NCBI GenBank assembly: GCA_003024985.2
Contig: PXIH01S0007825.1
DNA: 10,135 nucleotides
Direction: 5' to 3' (one strand)
Source: Euperipatoides rowelli
Lineage: Eukaryota > Onychophora > Udeonychophora > Euonychophora > Peripatopsidae
Shown: one piece after another, positions 1 through 6,989 of the stretch
Layout: the number at the start of each line of letters is the position of its first letter
Numbering within the stretch: the first letter of the stretch is position 1
Made by a program: the position numbers and the translations under genes
The notes under the pieces: generated by a model
Databases searched by the model: none
Seen by the model: the letters and a program-made list of their open reading frames with translations, nothing else
Told to the model about the DNA's origin: nothing

Positions 1-112
1 CCAACGAAGCTACAACATCTAGTATATGACATATAGAAAAATTCCTGATATAACAAAATGATATATAAAAAGTCTATTTTATCTTGAAATTAACACGTTA
101 TCTCACTGATAC

Positions 113-150
113 ACCGCGACTACCCGTGTAACTTTACGACCGCGACTACC
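113..150. repeat. GC-rich 12-bp direct repeat
   Basis: ACCGCGACTACC occurs at 113-124 and again at 139-150, a 26-bp offset, inside a short GC-rich patch that stands out from the AT-rich surroundings. The spacer is CGTGTAACTTTACG. It may be a remnant of a minisatellite or part of a mobile-element body upstream of the hairpin tail at 251. No gene is visible in 1-200. Confidence 0.6.
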
Positions 151-202
151 GCAGGGTTAAGGAGAACCAAACTACAATAATTCTCACAACCAGAATACGA
201 GT

Positions 203-285
203 CTATGAGCAAGAAAGGAAGTGTCAAATATACTGTATATAGGCTATATATGTTTCACTATCAGGGGTGAAACATATTTAAAAAA
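203..285 (+). mobile_element. SINE-like 3' tail, copy 1 (hairpin plus A-tail)
   Basis: Three blocks here recur in the same order in the SINE-like element at 6254-6650: AAGAAAGGAAG (211-221), TATACTGTATA (229-239), and a 22-base match covering 264-285 and 6620-6641 that begins GGGGTGAAACATATTT and runs into an A-tail. The last block forms the right arm of an 11-bp perfect stem (248-258 pairing with 267-277, 8-base loop). The hairpin plus A-tail is the signature of a retroposon 3' end. The tRNA-like head seen in copy 2 is not recognisable upstream, so this copy is probably 5'-truncated or rearranged. That it belongs to a SINE family is an inference from the two copies. Confidence 0.6.
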
Positions 286-290
286 GAAAA

Positions 291-1345
291 GATTTCTAAA
301 AAAATAATTTCTGTCTTACAAGAAATCGAAAATGCAATTAGTACAGGGTTTTTGTATGTATGAATATCAATTAAGGGATTTTGATTGGCTAAATAACTAC
401 TGGCTAATATAGATATTGAGGAATATCAAACCAGTTATACAATACACAATCATTTTGCATTAGAGCTAAATGATAACCTGTTATGTACAATTGTCCAGGG
501 AAAAGGGATGGTGGGTCTAGTATTTAAAAAAAAAAATGAATTCAGAAAATAAAGCAAAAGACACGTGTTTAAATTTTATAGTACTCACAAGGAGAATAGT
601 TTATTCTGTCACAATTTGTTTCATTCAAACTACAATGAATATATGACTGAGAATATTTTAATAAATAAATTCTATAATAATAAAAAAAAAGTCAAAATAG
701 GCAATTCAATATTAGGTGAAAATAAAAACATACAAAAATCAATTTTATTATATTTTAAAAAAATATTAATAAAAAACTTATTTAAACAAAACACCTGAAT
801 TTTTAAGAAAAATTAATTTAATTTCACCGGAAAATTAAAAAAAACATATTTTTACAATACTATGCTCATTATATACTGCAACACACAACATTGTCACACA
901 AAAAAAGAGCTCACTTTTGTTTTTTTTAAAGTTTGGAACAATTCTTTATAAAATAGTTCCAATTGTTTGAGGATTGAATAAAGTTTTATTTTTGAAGTTA
1001 CATAAATAAATACTGGAGAAAGCTTTTTTAAAATTCTACCAATGCCTGTAATACACTGAGATCATGCCTTGTTCAGTAGAACAATTTGATTGATAGACAT
1101 TTTATAACTGGTGAGTTTTTTACTCAAAATAGAGGGATTTGAAATTATTCCTTCCTATTGTCCTTCTAAAAACGATCACTGTTTTATTGAAAAAAGTGTA
1201 ACATCATTTATAGACAGCTCCCCATCCCCTTGACTACCTCCGATTCCAACTAAAAGGACACAGTGCCATTCAGGTGTAAATAATCATTTGTTAAAATAAA
1301 AAAAGTTGAGAAGCAATTTAAGTTAGTTAAAGAAAAAGGGAAAAT
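291..1345. other. AT-rich non-coding stretch
   Basis: No gene, RNA or transposon remnant is recognisable. The only open stretch, 565-798 on the plus strand (77 codons), is almost all Asn, Lys, Ile, Phe and Leu, as expected from AT-rich random sequence, and has no domain. Short A and T runs are frequent. Confidence 0.6.
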
Positions 1346-1350
1346 AAGTG

Positions 1351-1458
1351 GCCTTCAATTTCAGAAGCAACTGATAGAGAATTTGAAATATAGAGGGCGC
1401 ATTAGAACACTAACTGAATGCCTGTAATTTCAGAAGTAACCGATAGAAAATTTGTAAC
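1351..1458. repeat. Degenerate two-copy direct repeat, 69-bp period
   Basis: The 29-base block 1357-1385 (starting AATTTCAGAAGCAACTGATA) recurs at 1426-1454 with three substitutions, and the similarity extends a little on both sides (GCCTTC versus GCCTGT before it). This is an old local duplication. A small GGGCC-ATA-GGCCC hairpin lies just downstream at 1488-1500. I see no gene in 1351-1720. Confidence 0.6.
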
Positions 1459-1725
1459 ATTTTGTCTTGGGTTAACACATTTTAATAGGGCCATAGGCCC
1501 ATTTAATATAACTATGGAATTTTTGGCAAGGCATGGATAAAAACTGAAAAGGGATAAAGCAAGCAATAGGGAAGCTGAAAAGCACACATTACAAAGCGTA
1601 TTTCCCACATACTTATATACATTCTCATTCAGTGACCCTGTTTTATTCTCCTCATAGAGTAAGGAATCCTGTGTGTGTTACAGTACAAGGTTATTAAAGT
1701 TCAGGAAATTGAAAAACATAGTTTT

Positions 1726-1977
1726 TGTTGGAAATATTATAAGATGCAATGCAGTCATGTTATTAACTGCTAATGCAAAAATGTTTTTTAGTTGTATAAA
1801 TTAATACAAGTTACCATTTACAGTGTATGTTATAATTTAAATCAATGTAATGTGCACCCTAGTGTAATGCGGCTTGTTCATGCTTATGAATTTTTCTGTA
1901 TTTAATCTATGTTTTTTTTATTTTATCCGATGGAATAAACCAGTTTATTCACAACCACTGCTATTTTATTTATAACA
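1726..1977 (+). mobile_element. Copia-type LTR, element 1 (5' LTR)
   Basis: The segment begins TGTTGGAAATATTATAAG and ends TTTATAACA, the TGTTG...ACA termini usual for copia-type LTRs, and is 252 bp long, in the size range of that group. It contains a possible TATA element (TATAAA at 1795-1800). Eight bases after its end lies a copia-style primer site (1981-1993), followed by a Gag remnant on the same strand, which is the order expected of a 5' LTR. No matching 3' LTR is seen in the window, so neither the boundaries nor the target-site duplication (GTTTT or TTTTT would be the left half) can be confirmed internally. Confidence 0.65.
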
Positions 1978-1980
1978 AAG

Positions 1981-1993
1981 GTTTTGGGCCCAG
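1981..1993 (+). promoter_or_regulatory. Primer-binding site (half initiator tRNA-Met type), element 1
   Basis: GTTTTGGGCCCAG closely matches the GGTTATGGGCCCAG site complementary to the anticodon region of initiator tRNA-Met, which copia elements use in place of a tRNA 3' end. It sits eight bases after the LTR end. The second copia element here has the almost identical ATTATGGGCCCAG at 9476-9488. One T in place of A inside the motif is probably decay. Confidence 0.65.
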
Positions 1994-2065
1994 ACAGCTA
2001 TAATTCTTTTTGTTTTGCTTTGAGTAATAAGTTTGTAAAAATACTAAACTGCTGCTATAGGTATA

Positions 2066-2582
2066 ATGGTGGAACCATTGTGTACTGTTATTGAAAAGCT
2101 CAATAAGAAGAATTATCAGATATGGAAATACAAGATTTATGGAAAGCAGTAAGTGGTACAGAACCAGTAACTCCAACAGCAAATTGGACAAGGAAAAATG
2201 ATTTATTGGATTACTAATAGAGGACAACAAAATTATCGCATGTGAGAAAATCAACTAGTGCAAAAGAAGCATGGATTTCATTGCAAAGATATGAGAAGGC
2301 TATACTAACAAATAAGGTACTGGTGCTAAAGTGCTTGTGTAGTTTAAAATTAGCTGAGTCAGTTGATATGGAAAATCACATTGACGACATGATGGATAAT
2401 CTTGATGCGCTAGGAGAGACATTGCCTGAACAGTTAAATGTTGTTTAATTACATTGTGTAGTTTGCCTGAAAGTTATGATATCACAATAACAGTTCTTGA
2501 AACTCAGCCTGAAAGTAATGTCACTTTGGAATTAGTGAAAAATAAAATAATGAATATAAACGATGAAAGGATTAGAAGATGG
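2066..2582 (+). pseudogene. Copia-type Gag N-terminal region, frame-broken
   Basis: From an ATG at 2066, 73 bases after the primer site, three frames give consecutive pieces of a copia Gag (DUF4219/UBN2-type region). Frame 2 gives VIEKLNKKNYQIWKYK (LN..NY..W signature). Frame 1 gives LWKAVSGTEPVTPTANW. Frame 3 gives IGLLIEDNK. Frame 1 again, 2242-2448, gives KSTSAKEAWISLQRY, then a CSLKLAES block and an HIDDMMDNLDALGETLPEQL block. Frame 3 gives CSLPESYD and a LELVKNKIM block, stopping at TAG 2583. At least four frame changes rule out a working protein. Family Gag proteins bind and package the element's RNA. The remnant ends just where an Arg-rich stretch should lead into the CCHC zinc knuckle, and the rest of the element is missing at this point. 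Confidence 0.85.
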
Positions 2583-2585
2583 TAG

Positions 2586-3121
2586 GGGGCGCTGACCGGA
2601 TATATTGAAATTTATTCAGCTCCGTCTTTTTATATTTATATTATATTTTTCAAATAAATTAAATTTTCCTTATTAATTTTTGGTTTAGTAGCTTCTCTAT
2701 GGATGGAGTTTATTTTTAAAGCACTGATGGATGAATTAACTACATGAATTAACTTGGATTCCTGATACCGCCGTTTTCAGAATAGTTTGCCATTATCATA
2801 TCAATTGTTGAGTCAATTGGTTTTCTTAATAAGCTTATTTCAATATATCATCTAACGGTTCACCAATCATCTTGAATTTGGATTTAATTTTGAGATTATC
2901 AGCATAATTTCAAGGGGATATAATTCTAGTCTGGATTCATGTGGTAACAGCATAGCCTACCTATTGGAGGATCGTAAACTTTTGATCAGGAACAGATAGC
3001 GCAAATTTTCAAACTCCCTTTTCAACTTGTTATGCCACACTAATGAATCAGAAAGTCAAAGAAAAGAGAAAAAATAGTGGGTCCAGCAAGGAAAATCCAA
3101 CCAAACAAAGCGAACATCAGC
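2586..3121. other. AT-rich non-coding stretch after the copia gag break
   Basis: No coding remnant is recognisable. It starts with AGGGGGCGCTGACCGG, a GC-rich patch directly abutting the end of copia homology, which may mark the edge of an inserted or deleted segment. The rest is AT-rich. A 28-codon open stretch from an ATG at 3043 (MNQKVKEKRKNSG...) is Lys-rich and has no recognisable domain. Confidence 0.4.
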
Positions 3122-3186
3122 ATGGATAAGAAAGCTGGACCTTCAAGTGCCCTCCCTGGCAAGAGGAAGGAAGTCGAACCAAATGG
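3122..3186 (+). other. Possible short 5' coding exon with splice donor
   Basis: An ATG at 3122 opens 21 codons rich in Lys, Pro, Ser and Glu (MDKKAGPSSALPGKRKEVEP), ending at AATGG|GTGAGA, a good match to a metazoan 5' splice site. This small patch is less AT-rich than its neighbourhood. A short basic first exon occurs in many nuclear proteins, including domesticated transposases, but no downstream exon is identified. The T-run plus CAG at about 3200-3214 lies too close to serve as an acceptor. Chance is a serious alternative. Confidence 0.15.
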
Positions 3187-3306
3187 GTGAGACTGTTCCT
3201 TTTTTTTTTTTCCAGCTATTTCCTTATTTGTTCTTTATTTTACATTTATTTAGACATTTTAATTTCATTCCAATTGGAATCCATTATAGCCTAGTAGAAG
3301 TGCTGA

Positions 3307-3541
3307 GATTAATCAATTGACAATTATTAATTACTGTAATCTTATTGTAATAAGGTCACAATATTAAAAAAGAAAAGAAAAACTAGCATAAGTTAAGTTA
3401 ATTTGACAAAAGTTTAAAAATATAATAATAATAATAAAAAAAGGGCGTTAAAAGATTATTTAAAGAAGTTAAAACCATTAACTATTCAAAATTTTCCTGG
3501 GAATCTACCTACAGTAATTAATAATTGTCAATTTATTAATC
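3307..3541. repeat. Long inverted repeat inside unit A
   Basis: Bases 3315-3338 are the exact reverse complement of 3510-3533 (24 bp). With one mismatch the arms extend to 3307-3338 and 3510-3541 (32 bp), separated by 171 bp. The core is AATTGACAATTATTAATTAC. Transcribed or single-stranded, it would form a long hairpin. The right arm survives in unit B (about 4114-4132) but the left arm is absent there. It could be the ends of a small non-autonomous DNA element or a foldback structure. Confidence 0.7.
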
Positions 3542-3590
3542 GTCAATTGGAAATACGTCTAAGCAAAACTTGGTAGGCCTACAAACTTAA

Positions 3591-3842
3591 AACTTAGAAG
3601 TACCTAGAAACGGGATCCATTAAGTGAGAATTACCGCGTTTTCAATATCAGTGCATATATTTCTTTGAAATTATCGAAATCGATCAAAAAAGGATTATTT
3701 CACTTCTAGATTATCAAAGTGTTGGGGCATATTGGGTTTAATACGTAGTAGAAGTTAGGGTTCAAGATTACGATAAGGTTAGGACTGTTAATAATAAAAT
3801 AAAGCTGTTATCCATTTACTATGGATCCTGACTAGGCTCTCG
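3591..3842. mobile_element. Candidate MITE-like insert in unit A
   Basis: This 252-bp segment is flanked by the direct repeat TACAAACTTAA at 3580-3590 and 3843-3853 and is missing at the corresponding place in unit B, where GGCTTAC runs straight into TAATTACGAGAG. Near its left end is CCTAGAAACGGGATCCAT (3602-3619) and near its right end the inverse ATGGATCCTGACTAGG (3821-3836), giving imperfect inverted arms CCTAG...GGATCCAT. An insert with target duplication, terminal inverted repeats and an empty allele is what a MITE leaves. The arms are not exactly terminal, and unit B also lacks a few bases of the repeat, so deletion between short repeats in B is an alternative. Confidence 0.4.
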
Positions 3843-3935
3843 TACAAACTTAATTATGAGAGCCCAGGATGAAGGGAAGTGAGGGACTAGATTAGCATGA
3901 TTAAAAGTGTTTATGTAACGACAATCCTATTAACC

Positions 3936-4251
3936 ATTTCCTTATTTTATATTTATTTAGTTTATTACAGACAAGTAGAAGAGCTAAGATATTAAAAAAT
4001 TGCGTAAGTTAATTTGACAAAAAGAGGCTTTAAAAATTTCCAATAAAGGAAACTTAATAAGGAGTTCATAGTTCAAACCATTAACTACTATTCAAAATTT
4101 TCCTGGGACTCAACCTAATTAATAATTGTCAATTTGGAAATANGTTTTAGGCGGGACTTGGTAGGCTTACTAATTACGAGAGACAAAGTGGGGGAGGGGA
4201 CTAACTTAATCATGACTAAAAGTCTTTATATAATGGCAATCCTATTAACTA
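3936..4251. repeat. Tandem duplication, unit B (short copy)
   Basis: This is the second head-to-tail copy of the unit beginning at 3218, 316 bp long. It keeps the block order of unit A but lacks the left inverted-repeat arm (about 3311-3365 of A) and the 3591-3842 segment, and has small indels such as an extra ACT in the AACCATTAACTACTATTC block. One base near 4143 is N. Many substitutions separate the two units, so the duplication is not recent. Confidence 0.75.
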
Positions 4252-4465
4252 AGAACATACTGAACATTATTAATATTTATGCATCAAACTACCAATGGTA
4301 ATGATAGCAAAATTTAAATAGTGATAAAAGGCTAGATTACTAGGGCATTTTTTTTTATCTCGGGGTCTCCTTGCTCTCTTGCTAGGTGGCGTTGTGACAC
4401 CGGACAAGCTTCACATAGTACAGAGTACTCTGGGTAAAATAATTGTTATCCTTAATAGGCTAATG
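4252..4465. other. Non-coding stretch
   Basis: No gene or repeat is recognised. A less AT-rich patch at about 4363-4437 contains ACACCGGACAAGCTTCAC, which resembles ACACGGACAAGCTTTCAT at 4800-4817, but the match is too short to assign to a family. Confidence 0.35.
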
Positions 4466-4484
4466 CAGGGGTTCTCACCTTTTT
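4466..4484 (+). mobile_element. hAT-like terminal inverted repeat motif (single end)
   Basis: CAGGGGTTCTCACCTTTTT is very close to the CAGGGGTTCTCAA-(A/C)-CTTTTT termini of hAT (Charlie/Tip100-like) DNA transposons and their short derivatives. GGCTAATG (4458-4465), directly before it, could be half of the 8-bp target duplication. I do not find the complementary right end or a second GGCTAATG in the window, so this is at most a truncated element. Confidence 0.4.
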
Positions 4485-4674
4485 GTACCCTAGAGAACAT
4501 TCTAAAATACCTGTAGGGTGGTGGGCGCCATCTATATTTTCCGTAATGATGAAAATATATGTGCAGATGTCAAAAACGCGGTAGAATCTGGATTGTATTG
4601 CCTGTATTTAGACACTAACTATCCCCACCACAGTCTACTCAATTCACCCGTCTGTGTGCATTGCACTCAAATTC

Positions 4675-4807
4675 GTCCACATTAACTTGGCACAAAAGGT
4701 GGAATTAAAGAGGTCAATTTACAAAAAAACAACTGCCTAAAATTGGTTGCCTAACGACTCACAATCTACATCAATGCGAACCCGGGTGCTGCCAAGTTAA
4801 CACGGAC
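4675..4807. repeat. Imperfect inverted repeat
   Basis: GTCCACATTAACTTGGCA (4675-4692) pairs with TGCCAAGTTAACACGGAC (4790-4807), 15 of 18 positions, around a 97-bp interior. This is the geometry of a very short foldback or MITE remnant. No coding sequence is inside, and the target duplication is not clear. Confidence 0.5.
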
Positions 4808-5335
4808 AAGCTTTCATTTCGTGGTCGAACAGCAGCAGGCACACACAAATTGGTCAACGGGCGCCCTGGTGACCATGGACACAGGGTTGGGAAAAAATGG
4901 GCTAATGCTATTAATTTTAGTACCATATTTGTATTTATTAAGACGGAAGCAATGAACCATGGGACACTCTATAATATCAGTGATTACAATAATCATTAAC
5001 AAAATGTAATTAGTAAAGCAATACATATCAATCCAGATGAAAATGGATTAAAAACTTTCTAAGAGGTTCTCTTTCTCATGTAGGCCTACAGCATACCAAA
5101 ATCAAACAACCGAATTCACAATAAACTATTGCAGACATAAACAATATTTAGAAGAAATTATGATATCGGAGATTTAATAACTTTTGAAATAATTGGAGAA
5201 ATAATCATCTAGGCCTTCATAAACTAACCCGATATACGGTACAGGTATCTAATAGAGAAAAAAATAGAGGAAAAGGTATTTTATGCGGACTCTAACAGTC
5301 AACATTTAATTAAAAAAAATCACACAATCAAATTT
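4808..5335. other. Non-coding stretch
   Basis: No gene is recognised. The left 70 bases are comparatively GC-rich and include CCCTGG...CACAGGG around 4863-4886. The minus-strand open stretch 4814-5026 (70 codons) has no recognisable domain and runs from an AT-rich into a GC-rich patch. TAGGCCTA at 5081-5088 is one of two copies of that palindrome in the window. Confidence 0.4.
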
Positions 5336-5451
5336 AAGGGGAAAGGATAAAGAATGGGAGGAGGAAAAAAAAGGAAGAGTGGGGGATGAATGAGGTAGAG
5401 AAGGAAGAAGAAAGACTGAAAGAGAAAAGTAGGGGAAGGCAGAATGGGAAA
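5336..5451. repeat. Polypurine tract
   Basis: About 116 bases with only about one pyrimidine in ten. Uninterrupted purine runs cover 5356-5379 (24 bases) and 5397-5415 (19 bases). Such tracts can adopt triplex (H-DNA) structures. The overlapping minus-strand open stretches (5320-5528), rich in Phe, Leu, Pro and Ser, are by-products of the homopyrimidine complement and not genes. Confidence 0.8.
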
Positions 5452-5521
5452 ATTAATAAGTAAAAAATATAAGTACTGCAAAATGGTTGAATGCAAGGGG
5501 GTAGAGAACAACTATATAGCC

Positions 5522-5922
5522 TATACATATGTGTGTATACTATGTATATACTGTGTGTGTATGTAGGTATGTGTATATATGTATATACAGTATATGGGTA
5601 TGTGTGTTATATGGAATGTGTATGCACAGTATATGGGTGTAGGCTATAATAGGATATGTGGTTTGTATATGCAGGGGACTATGTACAGTATATATGTGCT
5701 GTATGTACAGCATAGATACTGTTTATGTGTGAGTGCACTGTGCATATGTGTAAGTGATGGCGCATATACTATTGTATGTATGTGTATTTGTATACATGTA
5801 TATGCAGTATGTATGTGCTGTACCTGTGTATGCAGTGTATATGTATGTGCAGTATATACGTGCTGTGCATATATATGTATGTGTATATGTATTATGTACT
5901 GTATGTATATACTGTGTACAGT
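5522..5922. repeat. TG/TA-rich microsatellite with higher-order repeats
   Basis: About 400 bases of mostly alternating pyrimidine-purine sequence built of TG, TA and TATG units. A longer motif recurs: CAGTATATATGTGCTGTA (5686-5703), CAGTATGTATGTGCTGTA (5805-5822) and CAGTATATACGTGCTGTG (5850-5867). The open reading frames across it on both strands, full of Cys, Tyr, Met and Val on plus and of His, Ile, Tyr and Thr on minus, are repeat artefacts. Alternating sequence of this kind can form Z-DNA or cruciforms. Confidence 0.85.
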
Positions 5923-6045
5923 TTCAGAAACAATTGGGGAATACAAGATTGTTACCTCCAATGAGCAAGATAGTGCACCATTGTGCCCATCAACTACTGT
6001 GGCAAAGGCCTGTGGTGGGTACTACTGAACTGAACTGAATATAAA
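5923..6045 (+). other. Unique stretch ending in a (TGAAC)n tail
   Basis: A less repetitive 100-base segment ends in ACTGAACTGAACTGAA (6024-6039), three tandem units of ACTGA(A). Short tandem tails of this sort are common at the 3' ends of non-LTR retrotransposons and the SINEs that copy them. The body is too short to assign to any family. Confidence 0.25.
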
Positions 6046-6253
6046 TGATGAGTGGATTTTCATTAACTAACGGTAAACATCCAGGTAACTCAATTTTGCA
6101 AGTTATAAGCACAGCAGACAAATATAAGTCCTATAAATTGTGAAACTAAGGAATGAAATGGTGAAATCTGTAAACACAAAAGGAAAAAGTTTAATTATTA
6201 AATTAACTGATTTGGCATCATGTTTGTTTAACAAACAAATAACCACTTGTACT

Positions 6254-6650
6254 GCTCCGGTGGTCCATTGGTTAACATCATTGCCACAGAAGTTTGTGCG
6301 TATAAGGATCGTGTGTTCGCAAAATGGAAAAATGTTCTTTCGCTGTGACAGCACCGGGGATTTCTGTTCTCTCTTTATCACTAGATTAAAATGGTCTAAC
6401 TTGAAAAATAGATTTTTCACAGCATGCTGAATGTGTAACTTGCAGTGCCTCCCAAGCCAAGCTAGCAGTTGGTTGAACAACACTGGAGGTTTCCAAGGCA
6501 GGAGGCAGCACTGTACGAGGAAGAAAGGAAGAGTATTATACTGTATAAACAAAAATAATTGTAATAATGATACCAAAAATACCGTAAATATTGCAAACAA
6601 ATGGTCCATTTCACCCTCGGGGGTGAAACATATTTAAAAAAAAAAAAAAA
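6254..6650 (+). mobile_element. tRNA-derived SINE-like element, copy 2
   Basis: The left end has tRNA architecture: a 7-base acceptor-like GCTCCGG (6254-6260), then box A TGGTCCATTGG (6261-6271), and a box-B-like GTTCGCAAA (6315-6323) preceded by GGATCGTGT. RNA polymerase III uses such A and B boxes. The A-to-B distance is a few bases longer than in most tRNAs. The right end has AAGAAAGGAAG (6521-6531), TATACTGTATA (6537-6547), the hairpin TTTCACCC-TCGG-GGGTGAAA (6609-6628) and an A-run to 6650, all shared with copy 1 at 203-285. CACTT occurs just before (6244-6248) and just after (6651-6655), a weak target-duplication candidate. Open frames on both strands (6103-6609 minus, 6140-6637 plus) have no recognisable domain. 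Confidence 0.55.
6261..6323 (+). promoter_or_regulatory. Pol III internal promoter (boxes A and B) of the SINE
   Basis: Box A TGGTCCATTGG fits the TRGYNNANNNG consensus exactly. Box B GTTCGCAAA fits GWTCRANNC at the first five positions only, the canonical A being a C and the terminal C an A. The second box is therefore decayed and the promoter may be weak or dead. Confidence 0.5.
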
Positions 6651-6679
6651 CACTTTATATATGCAACATTTCACAATAT

Positions 6680-6989
6680 TTGCAATCCGCTTTGCATATT
6701 TTCAACATTCATCCGAGTTATCAGAGATTGCCAGAATTCCTCAGAAATCAGGAAAAAATATTATTTTGTAACTTGGGATGTGAAGAAATATTGCTTTCTT
6801 CTTTTACCTATTATAAAAGTGATAACCCGGAACAGAAGGTCTGCTTAAAAGCTTGGGATAAGCTTTGTAAACAAGATTTAAAAATAAATCGGAGTGAGCC
6901 TGACCGCTCAGATTTTTTAACTTCGGATTTAGAAATGGGAAAAGTTGGAAAACCGCCCAGATTCAAAATATTTGGAAAAAGTCCCTGCT
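6680..6989 (+). other. Unrecognised open segment upstream of gypsy RNase H remnant
   Basis: This frame is open from 6680 into the gypsy remnant (stop TGA at 7235). Its first hundred codons have a protein-like composition (for example LPEFLRNQEKILFCNLGCEE and KAWDKLCKQDLKINRSEPD) but match no retroelement domain I know: no YxDD box, no protease motif and no zinc knuckle. It could be a fragment of another mobile element, a host exon remnant, or chance opening in a less AT-rich patch. The join to the gypsy sequence falls somewhere near 6980-7010. Confidence 0.3.

Larger units (their letters stand above)
3218..3935. repeat. Tandem duplication, unit A (long copy)
   Basis: Shares with 3936-4251, in the same order, the blocks ATTTCCTTATTT (3218), GTAGAAG with GCTGAGAT, AAGTTAATTTGACAAAA (about 3393), AACCATTAACTATTCAAAAT and TTTTCCTGGGA (about 3473-3502), AATTAATAATTGTCAATT, ACTTGGTAGGC, ATTATGAGAG, GGGACTAGATTAGCATGA and CAATCCTATTAAC (ending about 3934). 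Both units start and end with the same blocks and abut head to tail. Unit A is 718 bp. It is longer than unit B because it carries an extra left inverted-repeat arm and an extra 250-bp segment at 3591-3842. No coding sequence is recognised. Confidence 0.75.

Noticed and set aside
565-798. 77-codon plus-strand frame
   Set aside because: Asn/Lys/Ile/Phe-rich translation of AT-rich DNA, with no motif.
1402-1608. 68-codon minus-strand frame that starts like a secretion signal
   Set aside because: The hydrophobic N-terminus is suggestive, but the frame covers the 69-bp repeat, has no mature domain, and nothing around it supports a gene.
3187-3214. Intron from GTGAG to T-run plus CAG
   Set aside because: The 28-base distance is too short for a metazoan spliceosomal intron.
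4814-5026. 70-codon minus-strand open frame
   Set aside because: No domain, and it crosses a sharp base-composition change with no supporting signals.
3574-5088. TAGGCCTA palindromes (3574-3581, 5081-5088) as a regulatory signal
   Set aside because: Only two exact copies occur, with no consistent neighbours; short palindromes like this may simply be common in the genome.
5579-6028. 149-codon plus-strand open frame rich in Cys, Tyr, Met and Val
   Set aside because: It is the translation of the TG/TA microsatellite; both strands and several frames are open for the same reason.
6103-6609. 168-codon minus-strand open frame
   Set aside because: It overlaps the SINE-like element, has no recognisable domain, and shows the Leu/Phe-rich composition of the complement of A-rich DNA.
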